Source: Amphiura filiformis
Lineage: Eukaryota; Echinodermata; Ophiuroidea; Amphilepidida; Amphiuridae
Length of the DNA stretch: 64,000 nucleotides
NCBI RefSeq assembly: GCF_039555335.1
Contig: NC_092641.1
Location: 31,122,848-31,186,847, forward strand
Direction: 5' to 3'
Shown: one piece after another, positions 23,901 through 34,167 of the stretch
How the letters are laid out: the number at the start of each line of letters is the position of its first letter
How positions within the stretch are numbered: position 1 is the stretch's first letter
Program-made: the position numbers and the translations under genes
The notes under the pieces: model-generated
The model's input: the letters and a program-made list of their open reading frames with translations, nothing else
What the model was told of the DNA's origin: nothing
Databases searched by the model: none

Positions 23901-24748
23901 CAAATTCACAGTACAGGGGTCATGCAATTTTCGCGTCGTTGGACAGATGTTTCAAATATATAGACAAATCATCAGAATGTTCAGAAGAGTCAGGAGAATC
24001 TTAATTTTCTGCCATGTTGGCAAACTTGTTCCATTCTGTTTCCGTGGCAACGGTTACGCTCTTTAAGTATTTTTGTCATTTTTTACCCAAAATGTCACAT
24101 TTTAACTAGCTATTTCTTTCAAACTAAAGGAGGCAGAAACATCATATTTGGTGTGTAGAACACATGACTCATAATGTTTTTACTGAAATATCTATGAACA
24201 AAATCATCACTTAATTCAATACATTTGATTTATGGGTAAAAATGCCAAAAGTAATTTTACGTGGGAAATTTTTTGAAAAATTACTTACGCGTCGTAGATC
24301 CATAAAAAGTTAATTACAATCAAACATATTGCTTTTAACCAAAGATCCTGAATATAATATTTATTTGAGGGATTTTTGTTTTAACTCAGTGACCTCTTGA
24401 AAATAATAAGTAGGCATAAAATGCATGTTTTAAGGTTATTAATTATTTTAAACTGTTGTGATTTGGTAGTTCACAGCATCTTACGAATGGTAGTAAGCTT
24501 TGGCAAAAACTGCATTGCTCAATTCATAGCGAGCGTGTAGAAGAATTAAAATATCACAGATGTACTTTTGTAGATTTGTAGAATGAACTTTTGCAAAACA
24601 TCAAGGTGTTAATTTTCAATAATATATTGATCTAGATAATGGAAATCTATTTTAGGTTGCTTCGACCAACAATACCTCGTCTACCCTTAAGTGAATTTGG
24701 TAGTTTGAAATAACTTCCCGTGATATTTTAAGCCGAAAACATGACATG

Positions 24749-25038
24749 ATCTCCCACTAAGTTCAAACTATTGTCACCATTTACCATGTTGTATATCTGT
24801 ATAATCACAACCATGACAACGTTAGTGTTTAAACCTATATGATTCAGCTTTAACGACCGCATTCAAAGTTTAACAATGCAAGAGGACATTTCATGAGCTC
24901 GATCGTGGCTGTGAACCAATAATCAATGCTCATTTTGCAACAGAAGTTCAATTCCGTGACTCTTTCCATGCATCAATCCGACATTGTTTTTGCATTTTGT
25001 ATATAAAGCGTATTGTAAACAAAACTGTTTCCGCGGGA
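24749..25038 (+). promoter_or_regulatory. Putative TATA-box promoter of gene B
   Basis: TATATAAA at 25000-25007 sits 32 bp before the start codon, inside the block conserved with gene A (11195-11549). If the TATA box is used, the 5'UTR is only about ten bases. The intervening conservation, including ACCATGTTGTATA and ATAATCAATGCTC, supports a shared regulatory region, although simple recency of duplication could also explain it. Confidence 0.45.
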
Positions 25039-25099
25039 ATGACCTGCCGTTTCTTCTACGCCGCTTTCGCGGTTCTTCTCCTTCAGTTTATTTTAACAG
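25039..25099 (+). CDS. Gene B exon 1: signal peptide
   Basis: Encodes MTCRFFYAAFAVLLLQFILT with a phase 1 donor ACAG|GTAAGA. It is nearly identical to the gene A leader but one codon shorter. Confidence 0.85.
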
Positions 25100-28000
25100 G
25101 TAAGACTATAAATCATCGCTGATTTGACATAGTGGCGTATCAGGTAAAATGCACTTCTGAGATATTCGTGACTGAAAATGTTCTAATTGTTTAACAATCG
25201 TCGGACAGACAGAAAATAAAATGTGATAATCCAGGCGGTACATAAAAACATTACGTATCACACTAATTAGTGCCATATCTCATTAACTAATTACATTTAG
25301 GTCTCAAAACTTTGTGAATATTGTGAATAGAGTTTCATTAATAGATTTTGAAAGTTCATATAACTCATTTTGTCAAAAAATCGCTATAGGCCACTATGTC
25401 AAACCAACGACGAAATATAACTGTTCATTTTTGTTGCAGATCGTGTCAATTGTTCGTGTTGTTTTATTTTTACCAATGATCATCAGCTTTGAAGAATTTT
25501 GCGTCAACTTAATCGTATGTATTTTACTACATAGAAATATAATCATCTTTCTTTCCTTTTCCCCTATAGTCGATGCGCAACAACAAGCATTCTCCCTCGA
25601 ACCCTCAGATACCACCGCCACCGAAGGATCCACCCTAACCCTGTTTTGTGCAGTCTCAGACAGCGCCGGTATTGTAACCTGGATTAAAGGTGCCAGTACG
25701 CCCATTAGTGTCAATGACCGAATTATTGATACTTCTAATATCCGGTTTAGTATTATTGGTGACCTCACAAGCGAGTTTAACCTTCGGATAACCGACGCTA
25801 ATTTAACCGATGCTGGAGCATATACTTGCCAAGTTTCTGCTGCTGGTTCTAGTTCGGAAATTGTATCACAACCTGCAACAGTCACTATATTGAGTAAGTA
25901 AATCTAAAGACAACAAACAAACAAATTAACATATGGTCTCAGCACTTTGAGACTTTCTAGCTCTGCCCTTCTAAATAATAAGAAAAAACATTTAAAAGTC
26001 TGTCAATTAAATACAAATCAGACACACCGCGTTTTAGAATCTGAACTATATATATATATAGATGATTCTCGTGATAAAATAACTTCGCAAAGCTTCTTTA
26101 ACAGTATATAAAACTTATCTATTTATTCGTCATCTATAACCACACTATAATGTTGCTCTTCCCTCCAGATGTACAGAAGTTCACCAATGAACCCACAGAT
26201 ACCACAGGCGCAGGTGACAGCACGGTCACTTTCATGTGTCAAGTCAGCAACAAAGAAGGCTTCCTCTCCTGGCGTCGTGACGGTTTCGTCATTAGCAACG
26301 AGACCAGGATTACCAACAGCAATCCAAGATACTCCATTGTTGGAGACAGAGCTGCTGGAGAATACAATCTTCAGATTATCGCGGCGCAAGAGTCAGATGA
26401 AGGGATCTATGAGTGCCTCGTGACAGCCAGTGGGTCTAGTAGATACATTGAATCCAGATCTGCTTTTCTCAGTGTTATTAGTAAGTATCATTTACATCGA
26501 TTTGGGAAATAAACAAAGTCTTGAAAAATTACAATAGTAACTTGTGATGAATAGGTTTCAGGAGAATAAGATCAACGGCTTGAAAACTATGGAATCATCA
26601 ATGTATCAATTGCAACATGACGTCATACAGCTTTGTATTGACCTTCCAATCATTAACATCTTGTTTGACCTCTTTGACATCTCCAGGTTCAGGAAGCCAA
26701 CGTCTTACCATTGTGCCATCAGATACAATTGCAACAGAAGGAACAACGACGCAAATGAGATGCAAAGTAGCAGATAAAGCTGGTGTCTTGTCGTGGTTAC
26801 AGAATGATCAAGCAATCAGCTTTGATAGTGCAGTGTCTCTTGCAGATGAAAGGTAAGTTTGGTATTCTTTGGATATCTTAATATGCACAGTGCTTCAATG
26901 CTGCCACACATAAAATGGTAAGAAGTTATGGTAGAAGAGATAGATGCTCTTGTGAAAGCTATGTCAGTGAATGTGTGGCTATCTGACAAGATATAGCGTG
27001 GAAAATATTTAAGTGTGTACTTTATTGGGGATAATCCAGTTCAAATCCATACCGGTACATAATCTCCTGTGGAAGACATGACCTTAATCTCCCACATAGG
27101 GAGTGTAAATTTCAAATGGAGTTACCTATTCAGGCAACCCCATTTGAAATTCACACTCCCTGTGTGTAAGATTAAGGCAGTGTCTTCCATATGAGGTTTA
27201 TGGTTTCAATTGCAAGCCAATTGCAGGATACACTTGCTTATAACTTATGCTTTATTATCACATAAAGAAGATACGTGCATACAAATGTGATTAAATTATC
27301 CAAAATCTCTACTTAATTTTCATCACAAACATGATAGATATTCAATTGTAGGCGACAATACAGAAGGGGAATTCTATCTCCAAATTTCCGATCTGGGTGA
27401 AAATGACCAAGGCACGTACCATTGCATAGTGAATGCTGAAGGCAATAATGATGCTATTTCTTCCAGTGGAGCCAAGCTCATTATAAGACGTAAGTATTAA
27501 TGTATTTTTTTCTTATGTGTTACAAGGTTTAAAATGGTTCTTTCCAAAACTTGTAGAAATGTTAAGCACAATTTACTGGTCTTACATACTGGTCTCAGCA
27601 CATATGATTACATTCTTTTTTATGCGTCACCAAAAACAAGACCAAAATTAAATAACAATTTGATCAAAGTGTGAAATGATTATATAAAATCATAATGAAT
27701 GCAAACACGATAAATATCTTTATTTTTCTTCCTCCTACAGCGGCCGAATCCCCAGGAGCCATCTACCCCCACTGCTTCATGACGCCATCAGGAGATCTTC
27801 AAGTAGGTGATAACGTCACCCTCTCATGTCTCTCCCGTGGCGGGGAACCCCAGCCAGAACTCTTTTGGTTGAAAGACGGGCATGACTTCACCATAGACCC
27901 TGGAAATATTTCCAGGGTCTATGACTTCACCAATAACATGGAACAGTTCTCCTCATACACCAGGATCAACATAGTACTTAACAATGATCTTATTGGGACA

Positions 28001-31000
28001 GTTTTTGAATGTCATGCTACGCATCCAGCTTACAGCTCAACTAAAGTGTGCACTTTGGATCCATTAATCTTTGAATGTAAGTTTTTATTATTGGCCTTTA
28101 AGGGGTCGGTCACCCATCTTTGCAAAGTATTTCTGTGGGACATGAGAGCACATCCGACATATCGAATTGTATTCTGAATACGAAGAATATCCTTCTGATT
28201 ATTTGAAATTCGCGATATAATTTTATGGCAAAATATTAAAAATTGATATTTTGATATTTAACAGTCCTCGAAAAAATTTATAAATCTAATGATATTTATT
28301 TAAAGTGAATGTAGCTAGGAGGAAAAGCCGACGATCATTTTAAAATTTTGACTTTCGTATTAAAGATAATGCATTTTTTTTCCAAAAAGACCGTAATAAT
28401 TTAGGTCTTTGGGGGATTAGGTCTTTTTGGGAAAGTATATCTTCAATATGAAACGTCAAAATTCTCAAATGATCGTCGGCTTTTTCTCCCAACTGCATAC
28501 ACTTTAAGTCCATATCAGTATATTTTATAAATCTTACTTCGAGGACTGTAAAATAAAATAAAACATCAATTTTTTATTGATAGAGAGAGAGCGAGGGGGG
28601 GGGGGACAAGAAGTGTGGGAGACGAGCAAGGCATAGGGACATACATGTATTATCACAATAATATCATAGGCCTTAACAACCCCCACACAAATTATCTCAC
28701 CCCTATACCCGGGATTGACCGGCAACATACGTAAATGTGTTAATTGTTGACACATGTCAACCCCCACCCCACCCCAATCATCACACCCCACACCCCTACC
28801 CCAGCAACGTACTTAAAAGTTCAACCGCATATCCTGCATCTTTTCACCGCATTGCGCCATGTTATCAGCTGAAAATCGTTTGCAAATTTTTGTCTGTCAA
28901 AACATGCATGGTGCAAGTACGCAAGCTCATATTATAATGTACTTCAGATGATTTTTACTTTGTAATCTAAATCTAATCGCTTTTCAAAAGAATATGTTAA
29001 AATAAAGCATATTTAGACAATATTTTGCATTGAAATAGTGTAAAAATTATGCACCAAATGGCTTCAATTTGACCTTCATTTTACAAAAATTCCGAGGAGG
29101 GAAAACTTGTTCACGAAAGGCTTCATAGACCGTCATTTCACAAGTTTTCGGCTTTTCGAAACTAAAATTTTACACACTAATACTGCCAAAATGGTCCACC
29201 AAGTCGCTTCAATTAGGTCTTCATTTTGCAAAAGTTTCTTGCTTCTGAGGGGGCACATCCACCCTCAGACACCCCCTGCATAGTGGATAAACAAGTGGCA
29301 ATTTTTGCTTATGCTTTCGACATTTACCAATTTGTGTTAAACACAATTTATAGGTCTACAATTAAAGGGAAAACTTGTTCACGAAAGGCATCATGGACGG
29401 TCATTTCACAAATTTTCGGCTTTTTCAGTCTAAAATTTTGCACATTAATAGTGCCAAAATGGTCCACCAAATCACTTCAATTATTTCATTTTTACAAAAG
29501 TTTCTTACTTCTTACTTTTTTTATCATCACACCCCTTGAAAAATTCCTGCGTACTCTACTGTATGAATAATACAAACAAAAGATTTGAGTGGTGCTGCCA
29601 AGTGAATATAATATTTTTACCCTTCAACATGTTTAATGATAAAAAGAATTAATTTTAAAAGATACAAAGTGCTCTATATCGTTTCGTTTGTAATTTTTTA
29701 TCATAAGTGTAAGTAACTTTCTTTTCGTTGTTTCAGTGGTCTCAACAATAAATGTGGAATTAGACACAGAAATCCTGAAGATTATAGAGAAGGAGGCTGG
29801 TAGTGTCAACTGTTCTGCTACTGGAGACCCTACCATTCTTGGATATACCTGGTACTACAATGGTGTCGAGATCGTTGAATCTGATCCAAGGTAAGCTAAT
29901 GCATAATAATTATTCATGTCATTAAAGTATTAATAGAGGTTAACTTGCTTTCATTGTTACTTTTAAACATGTTTGTATAGTCTATAAACTTGGTTTAGGA
30001 AGTTTATTCATACCATTTGCTAGGTTTAATCAACTATAAACCCGTTTATATTTATCGCTCAACAGGTTTGTGATCGACACATGTTCATCCCATCACTCTG
30101 TGCTTACCATAACCTTAGCATCTCTTAGTATGGACGACTCCGTCATCTCATGTGAGGCAAGAAACCGTATTGATGCGGCATCTGTGTATACCGTTGTGAG
30201 AATAGAAGGTAAGAAATGTTTTCTAAATATTCGCCCTGTTCAATATTTCTGAAGTTCAAAATGTAAATAAATGGTCATATGGAAAGGTCACTTCCTTCAA
30301 GTGTTTTTTCTCTGATCCTTTCTGTTTTTGCACTCTCTTTCCCTTTCACCATTCTTAGTCCTCTAGCTCTTGTACTTGTCTATCTTATTTCCCCTCTTTC
30401 TCTCCTCTATTTGGCATACGTAAGTATTTGAAGTGAATCTAATTTCATCGTTCCTAGGTTAAAAGGTATTGCTTCGATCAAGCATTAGCGCCAATCCGGC
30501 TTAAAATATGGGGTGGGGGCATCCGGTTAAAATTGTTAAAAGTGGCTGAAAAGAACAAAAAATGGGTCAATTTGCCAAAAGGTGGTCCCCCTGCACCCCC
30601 CACCCCGATTGACGCCCATGGCTTCAAGCACATACTAAAATGCCATTTTGGACTGTTTATTTTGATGACCCAAGGCATGTCAGGGAGCTCAAATATGAAA
30701 AAATGTTTATCCTGAGTATTAGCAATCAGGACAACATCTTAAAACATTTAATGCAGATTATCCAAAGCTACAGTACGATGCTAACTAAACTGCTAGCTTC
30801 AGTTTTTAACCGTTTCCGACGTACCAAATCTGTATTTACGTTAACCAACATATTTTAAACAACCAAAAATCACATTTTCATCAAGTAACTTTTATTTTGT
30901 AGCTTATATATAAGATTATAAGCATGGGTAATGATGATGATGGAGGTAGAACTGTTTGATTGACCCTCGTATGTGTTCCTTTTATGTGCTAGCAGATGAT

Positions 31001-31102
31001 AACATAACCACCTATATACTGCTCGCTATCTTGGGACAGCTCGTTTTCTTAATGTTAAGTGTGAACATCGTACAATGTATTCGAAGAAGCAGAACAGGTT
31101 AA
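25039..31102 (+). CDS. Gene B: tandem paralogue of gene A, five Ig domains and TM, no tail
   Basis: Nine exons join in frame to 584 residues: 25039-25099, 25570-25893, 26169-26480, 26687-26852, 27338-27489, 27741-28076, 29737-29890, 30066-30208, 30996-31102 (stop). Exon lengths and phases equal those of gene A except exon 1 (61 versus 64 nt), exon 6 (336 versus 303 nt) and exon 9 (about 10 nt shorter up to the donor). All Ig cysteines and tryptophans are kept. The TM region is weaker (contains Gln, Ser and Asn) and is followed by RRSRTG and a stop, so the 221-residue tail is lost. By family the ectodomain should bind the same kind of partner; without a tail it could act as a decoy, co-receptor or GPI-like anchor substitute. 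It may also be an early pseudogene, although eight exons without a break argue against long neutrality. Confidence 0.8.
25570..25893 (+). CDS. Gene B exon 2: Ig domain 1
   Basis: 324 nt as in gene A. LFCAVSD, VTWIKG, RFSIIGD and DAGAYTCQVSA are all present. Most differences from gene A are single substitutions. Confidence 0.92.
26169..26480 (+). CDS. Gene B exon 3: Ig domain 2
   Basis: 312 nt as in gene A, with FMCQVSNKEGFLSWRRDG, RYSIVGD, GEYNLQI and DEGIYECLV. The conserved splice donor TATTA|GTAAGT follows. Confidence 0.92.
26687..26852 (+). CDS. Gene B exon 4: Ig domain 3, first half
   Basis: 166 nt, phase 1 in and 2 out. Differs from gene A by Asn-Gly to Asn-Asp in the loop after the core Trp. 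Confidence 0.9.
27024..27220. mobile_element. Short palindromic MITE (ATTCCAGTTGAAATCC family) in intron 4 of gene B
   Basis: Arms ATAATCCAGTTCAAATCC and GGTTTCAATTGCAAG pair imperfectly and the central halves pair well (CTTAATCTCCCACATAGGG against CCTGTGTGTAAGATTAAGG). Absent from the matching intron of gene A. Confidence 0.8.
27338..27489 (+). CDS. Gene B exon 5: Ig domain 3, second half
   Basis: 152 nt, phase 2 in and 1 out: RYSIVGDNTEGEFYLQI and DQGTYHCIVNAEG. The acceptor ACATGATAG lacks the strong pyrimidine tract of gene A, so splicing may be weaker. Confidence 0.88.
27741..28076 (+). CDS. Gene B exon 6: Ig domain 4 with 13-residue palindrome insertion
   Basis: 336 nt, phase 1-1. Relative to gene A it gains 39 nt (a 30-bp palindrome plus a 9-bp duplication) and lacks 6 nt (Asn-Asp near 13960). 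The inserted residues IDPGNISRVYDFT fall in the loop after DGHDFT. They add a possible N-glycosylation sequon, Asn-Ile-Ser. The cysteines of the fold are unchanged. Confidence 0.92.
27884..27931. other. 30-bp perfect palindrome with 9-bp flanking duplication inside exon 6
   Basis: GACTTCACC (27884-27892), then a perfect palindrome at 27893-27922 with left half ATAGACCCTGGAAAT and right half ATTTCCAGGGTCTAT, then GACTTCACC again (27923-27931). Gene A has one GACTTCACC (13917-13925) and nothing else at this point. Confidence 0.95.
28098..28553. mobile_element. Foldback TTAA MITE, truncated, in intron 6 of gene B
   Basis: Starts TTTAAGGGGTCGGTCACCC and carries the family words CATATCGAATTGTATTCTGAATACG, AGTCCTCGA, GCCGACGATCA and its inverse GATCGTCGGC. 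The right end stops after CGAGGACTGT. Gene A lacks it at this position. Confidence 0.75.
28554..29736. other. Expanded intron 6 remainder of gene B, repeat-rich
   Basis: Contains a G-run near 28590-28605, a CCCCACACC-rich stretch (28680-28805) and two diverged copies of a block with GGGAAAACTTGTTCACGAAAGG (29098 and 29368) followed by TCATTTCACAA and CCAAAATGGTCCACCAA; a related end occurs at 1441-1515. No coding exon is supported. Confidence 0.45.
29737..29890 (+). CDS. Gene B exon 7: Ig domain 5, first half
   Basis: 154 nt, phase 1 in and 2 out: SVNCSATGDP and GYTWYYNGVEI. Acceptor TCGTTGTTTCAG is shared with gene A. Confidence 0.9.
30066..30208 (+). CDS. Gene B exon 8: Ig domain 5, second half
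   Basis: 143 nt, phase 2 in and 1 out: RFVIDTCSS, VLTITLASLSMDDSVISC and EARNRIDAAS. An extra unpaired Cys (DTCSS) is present that gene A lacks. Confidence 0.9.
30996..31102 (+). CDS. Gene B exon 9: TM segment and premature end
   Basis: After Asp-Asp-Asn comes ITTYILLAILGQLVFLMLSV and NIVQCIRRSRTG, then TAA at 31100-31102. The homologous donor AAAA|GTAAGTTG is at 31108/31109. The segment before it is about 10 nt shorter than in gene A, which shifts the frame. Because the stop lies within about 6 nt of the junction, nonsense-mediated decay is not expected even if the next exon is spliced on. Confidence 0.7.
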
Positions 31103-31138
31103 ATAAAAGTAAGTTGAATAATTAACCACTAATTAACC

Positions 31139-31496
31139 TTAAGGGGGTACTACACCCCTGGCCAATTTTGTGCCTATTTTTGTATTTTTCTCAAAAATTA
31201 TAGCACATTGGTGACAAGTAAGATATGTATATTATAGGGGCAAGGACTACAACTACTGTACTGAAAATTCAGCAACTCAAAGCAAGTAGTTATTGATTTA
31301 TTGATCAAATATTGGTTTCCCTCATTTTTGACTGTAACTCCACAACTGTTGTCTGTGCTTAAATAAAATGTCCAGTACAGTAATTGTAGTCCTTGCCCCT
31401 ATAATATACATATCTTACTTGTCCCCAATACGCTATAATTTTTGAGAAAATGCAAAAATAGGCACAAAATTGGGCAGGGGTGTAGTACCCCCTTAA
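31139..31496. mobile_element. Palindromic TTAA MITE, about 358 bp, with paralogous empty site
   Basis: Starts TTAAGGGGGTACTACACCCC and ends with its inverse. The arms also pair at GGACTACAACTACTGTACTG against CAGTACAGTAATTGTAGTCC. In gene A the matching intron reads ATTAACCTTAATTAGTT (TTAA at 16547-16550) without the element, so the duplicated target is TTAA. Confidence 0.9.
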
Positions 31497-31629
31497 TTAG
31501 TTAATTAGTTAGTTATGAGTACTAATTGATGCAGATCTTTACAGACGTTCCATAATGATAATATAAAAAGTATGCAGAATGGATCACGTCCGGTTTGGAT
31601 TTAATGTCATATTTTAATTGACTATTGGC

Positions 31630-31735
31630 TTAAGGGGGTACTACACCCTACCCCTGGCCAATTTTGTGCCTATTTTTGCATTTTTCTCAAAAATTATAGC
31701 ACATTGGTGACAAGTAAGATATGAATGTTTTTTTT
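31630..31735. mobile_element. One end of a second TTAAGGGGGTACTAC MITE
   Basis: TTAAGGGGGTACTACACCC and the next 80 bp match the element at 31139 almost exactly; the match ends near AAGATATGAATG. The other end was not recognised. Confidence 0.7.
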
Positions 31736-31861
31736 GGTACAAAACAATAGCAAAATCAAGAAAAAATATCACGCGATGTTACTCTTGGCAACATTCCCAT
31801 CTGCATTTGTAAATGACATCCAGCCTAATTTATTATGTGTTTCTCCAATTTTCTTCTACAG

Positions 31862-31930
31862 TTAAACCGCACGATGGTTCAGAATCTGTTTCCAGCGTCA
31901 GCAAGCTTGTACCACAAAACTTCTTTACCG
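31862..31930 (+). pseudogene. Fragment of the cytoplasmic-tail exon of gene B
   Basis: After acceptor TTCTTCTACAG the sequence follows exon 10 of gene A (CCGCA.GATG.TTC.GAATC, TTTCCAGCGTCAGCAAGCTTG) for about 70 bp and then stops matching at CTTCTTTACCG. The remaining 540 bp of exon 10 and exon 11 are not seen downstream, so the tail was lost by deletion or rearrangement. Confidence 0.85.
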
Positions 31931-32306
31931 CGTTCAGTTTTTGTTTTCTCAACTAATGGAATACGCACAAAATTGACCAAACGCCACGGCTCGATCGCTG
32001 TATTCGCTGTAGATATGACGTAATAATCGGATTAATTACCATAGCAATAGATTGACTACAATTTTTGACTATATAAATCGCCCTGCACTACAACCATGAA
32101 AACGTTCACGCGGTACCTATATATGCATTGTACCATATGCTGATCACTCGCACCTGTAAAATTAATATATCTGATACTATAGAACTACCAGCTAGTCCGA
32201 CCATGTTTTCATATCAGGACAAAAGGATGCATGCTATTTGTAACATGAAAGTACTGAACTTTTTTGTCGTGGCTTCACGTGGATTTAAAAATTCTGATGT
32301 GCTTTT

Positions 32307-33727
32307 TGGGGCGCCCTCTACGGAGGCGGCCCACAATATAGGCATGAGTTTGTGAGAAGCTTCTAATTTCACTCTTACTAGATTTACTCCGCAATTGTTT
32401 TGCTAAAATTATGCCCTTGCTCAGAAATAAAACCACAATATGCTTGGATTTTATTTTATTATTGTTTTCTGTTATGCACAGGATGAAATGGTGTGCGTAT
32501 ATTCTTTGTTTAAAAGACAAAATTAATGGATTTGTAAAAACACCAAATAAATCGAGACCTTTGACCTTTGTAACCACTTTGACCTTTGTAACCAGTTTAC
32601 CGCCTCTTAGAACCCGATAGACGGTGACCAACACTATGGACTACAATAGCCTAATCTGAATGGCATAGTCCAATAACCTCAAATAAACAATCATAGTGCA
32701 AAATTTGACCTAACTTGCAGAGTATGAGTTTTTGTACCCAAAGTTTCAAAGTCAGGCATTTTATCAAGATCAAGATAGTGATAGTGACATAACAATTAAC
32801 ATGCTTATCTTACCAAGGTCTTATCTATCTGCATGGGGTAATTGGAAATTATGGTGTAGCCTATTTGTTTTAAGGATGAAACAACTGGCTCGTTTTGCAT
32901 GGAAATTAGAACAAATTACTATACAAGCTGTATCAAAAAGTTTGGTACCCAGCAGTTTTGATAGTAATTGAAAAGCCTGGTTCTTCCAAATGCAATATCG
33001 GGTCCCCCTTAAAATGATAATATGATCAGACCATAAATCTTTTGTGACTGTTTATGACATTAATCAACAAATTATGCGGATCCTAGATGTGTCGAGGATG
33101 TTATGTTCATGTACAAAACATTAACGTTCTTATCTTGTAAACATTGTATACCCATATAGCTACGTACTTTTATGAAGAATGAATGTTCTGTAATTGTCTT
33201 TTATCCTTCATCTCTATTAGATTTTCAGTGTATTAGCAAGTAGATGATGTATATGTATCACAGACGTTATGATGTATATGTATCACGGACGTTATACATT
33301 CATAAAAACTTTTCTTTTGGTCAACATAGGGGTAGATCCCGGGTGGGGGATAACCCCCCCAATATTTTGCCAGGGGGAGCTTACTTATTTGTGTCTTCTA
33401 TACTATCCATCATATACCCCCTGCATAACGAAATTCAACAATATTCAATATCCAAAGCAATATCATCACTACAATATGCCCCAAAATTGAACTCCCCCAC
33501 CCCACATAATCGCAAATTGACACGACAGCTTCTTGATTCAATTTATTTCATCCAAAACGGTCCTGTGATACACCTTCCCCAATCAAACACATTTCTCTTG
33601 CATTTGATCATCTTCTACTCTTCCCTAGAAAAAATCATTATGATACCAAATCCCCGGGACCAAATCTAAACACCATGCCATGGAATTCACCATATCACGT
33701 CCAAGCTCACATAATTTGGGCGCCCCA
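32307..33727. mobile_element. TG...CA-ended repeat, copy 2, about 1.4 kb
   Basis: Its ends TGGGGCGCCC and GGGCGCCCCA match the copy in gene A intron 8 (15184-16244), as do the first 320 bp and the last 180 bp. The inner module at about 32628-32745 is the same dispersed repeat as in copy 1 but in the opposite orientation. Class undetermined. Confidence 0.6.
33246..33295. repeat. Two-unit 25-bp tandem repeat
   Basis: GATGTATATGTATCAC followed by (A/G)GACGTTAT occurs twice in a row. Confidence 0.7.
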
Positions 33728-34167
33728 TTCCTTTTTTAAAGGAATTTTTATTGAGATAAGAGCTAAAATTTGTGCAAGGCTGAAAACCGTTTGAGTGATG
33801 GAATTGCTTGTAAATTGCCACTTTTACCGAAGTTTGTTGTGATTTTTCTTTTCCATGAAAGTTGTATCAGAAAATGGTGAAAATATTACATTTTGGGCTA
33901 GTTAAATTTAATAATGTAATTCAGGCTATATTGTAGCTTAAAGTAAAGATATACACGTATGATGGTTGATGGGACATGTCAAATTTTTTTGAGCGGATCT
34001 CTAGGCAGATCATCACAACAAATTCACATAAAAATATCCACTTGTTGTGAGAGTCCGCCCTCAACATGTTTAATGGATCGTTTGTTAAAGCATGGGTACG
34101 TTGAAAGTTTGCAACCACGGAAAATACGGCAGGTGGGGTAGGACAATGACAATTATCGATAGGTGTC

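Noticed and set aside
30478-30715. Overlapping 60-66 codon frames with Gly/Pro-rich stretches in intron 8 of gene B
   Set aside because: No splice context, no counterpart in gene A, and low-complexity composition.
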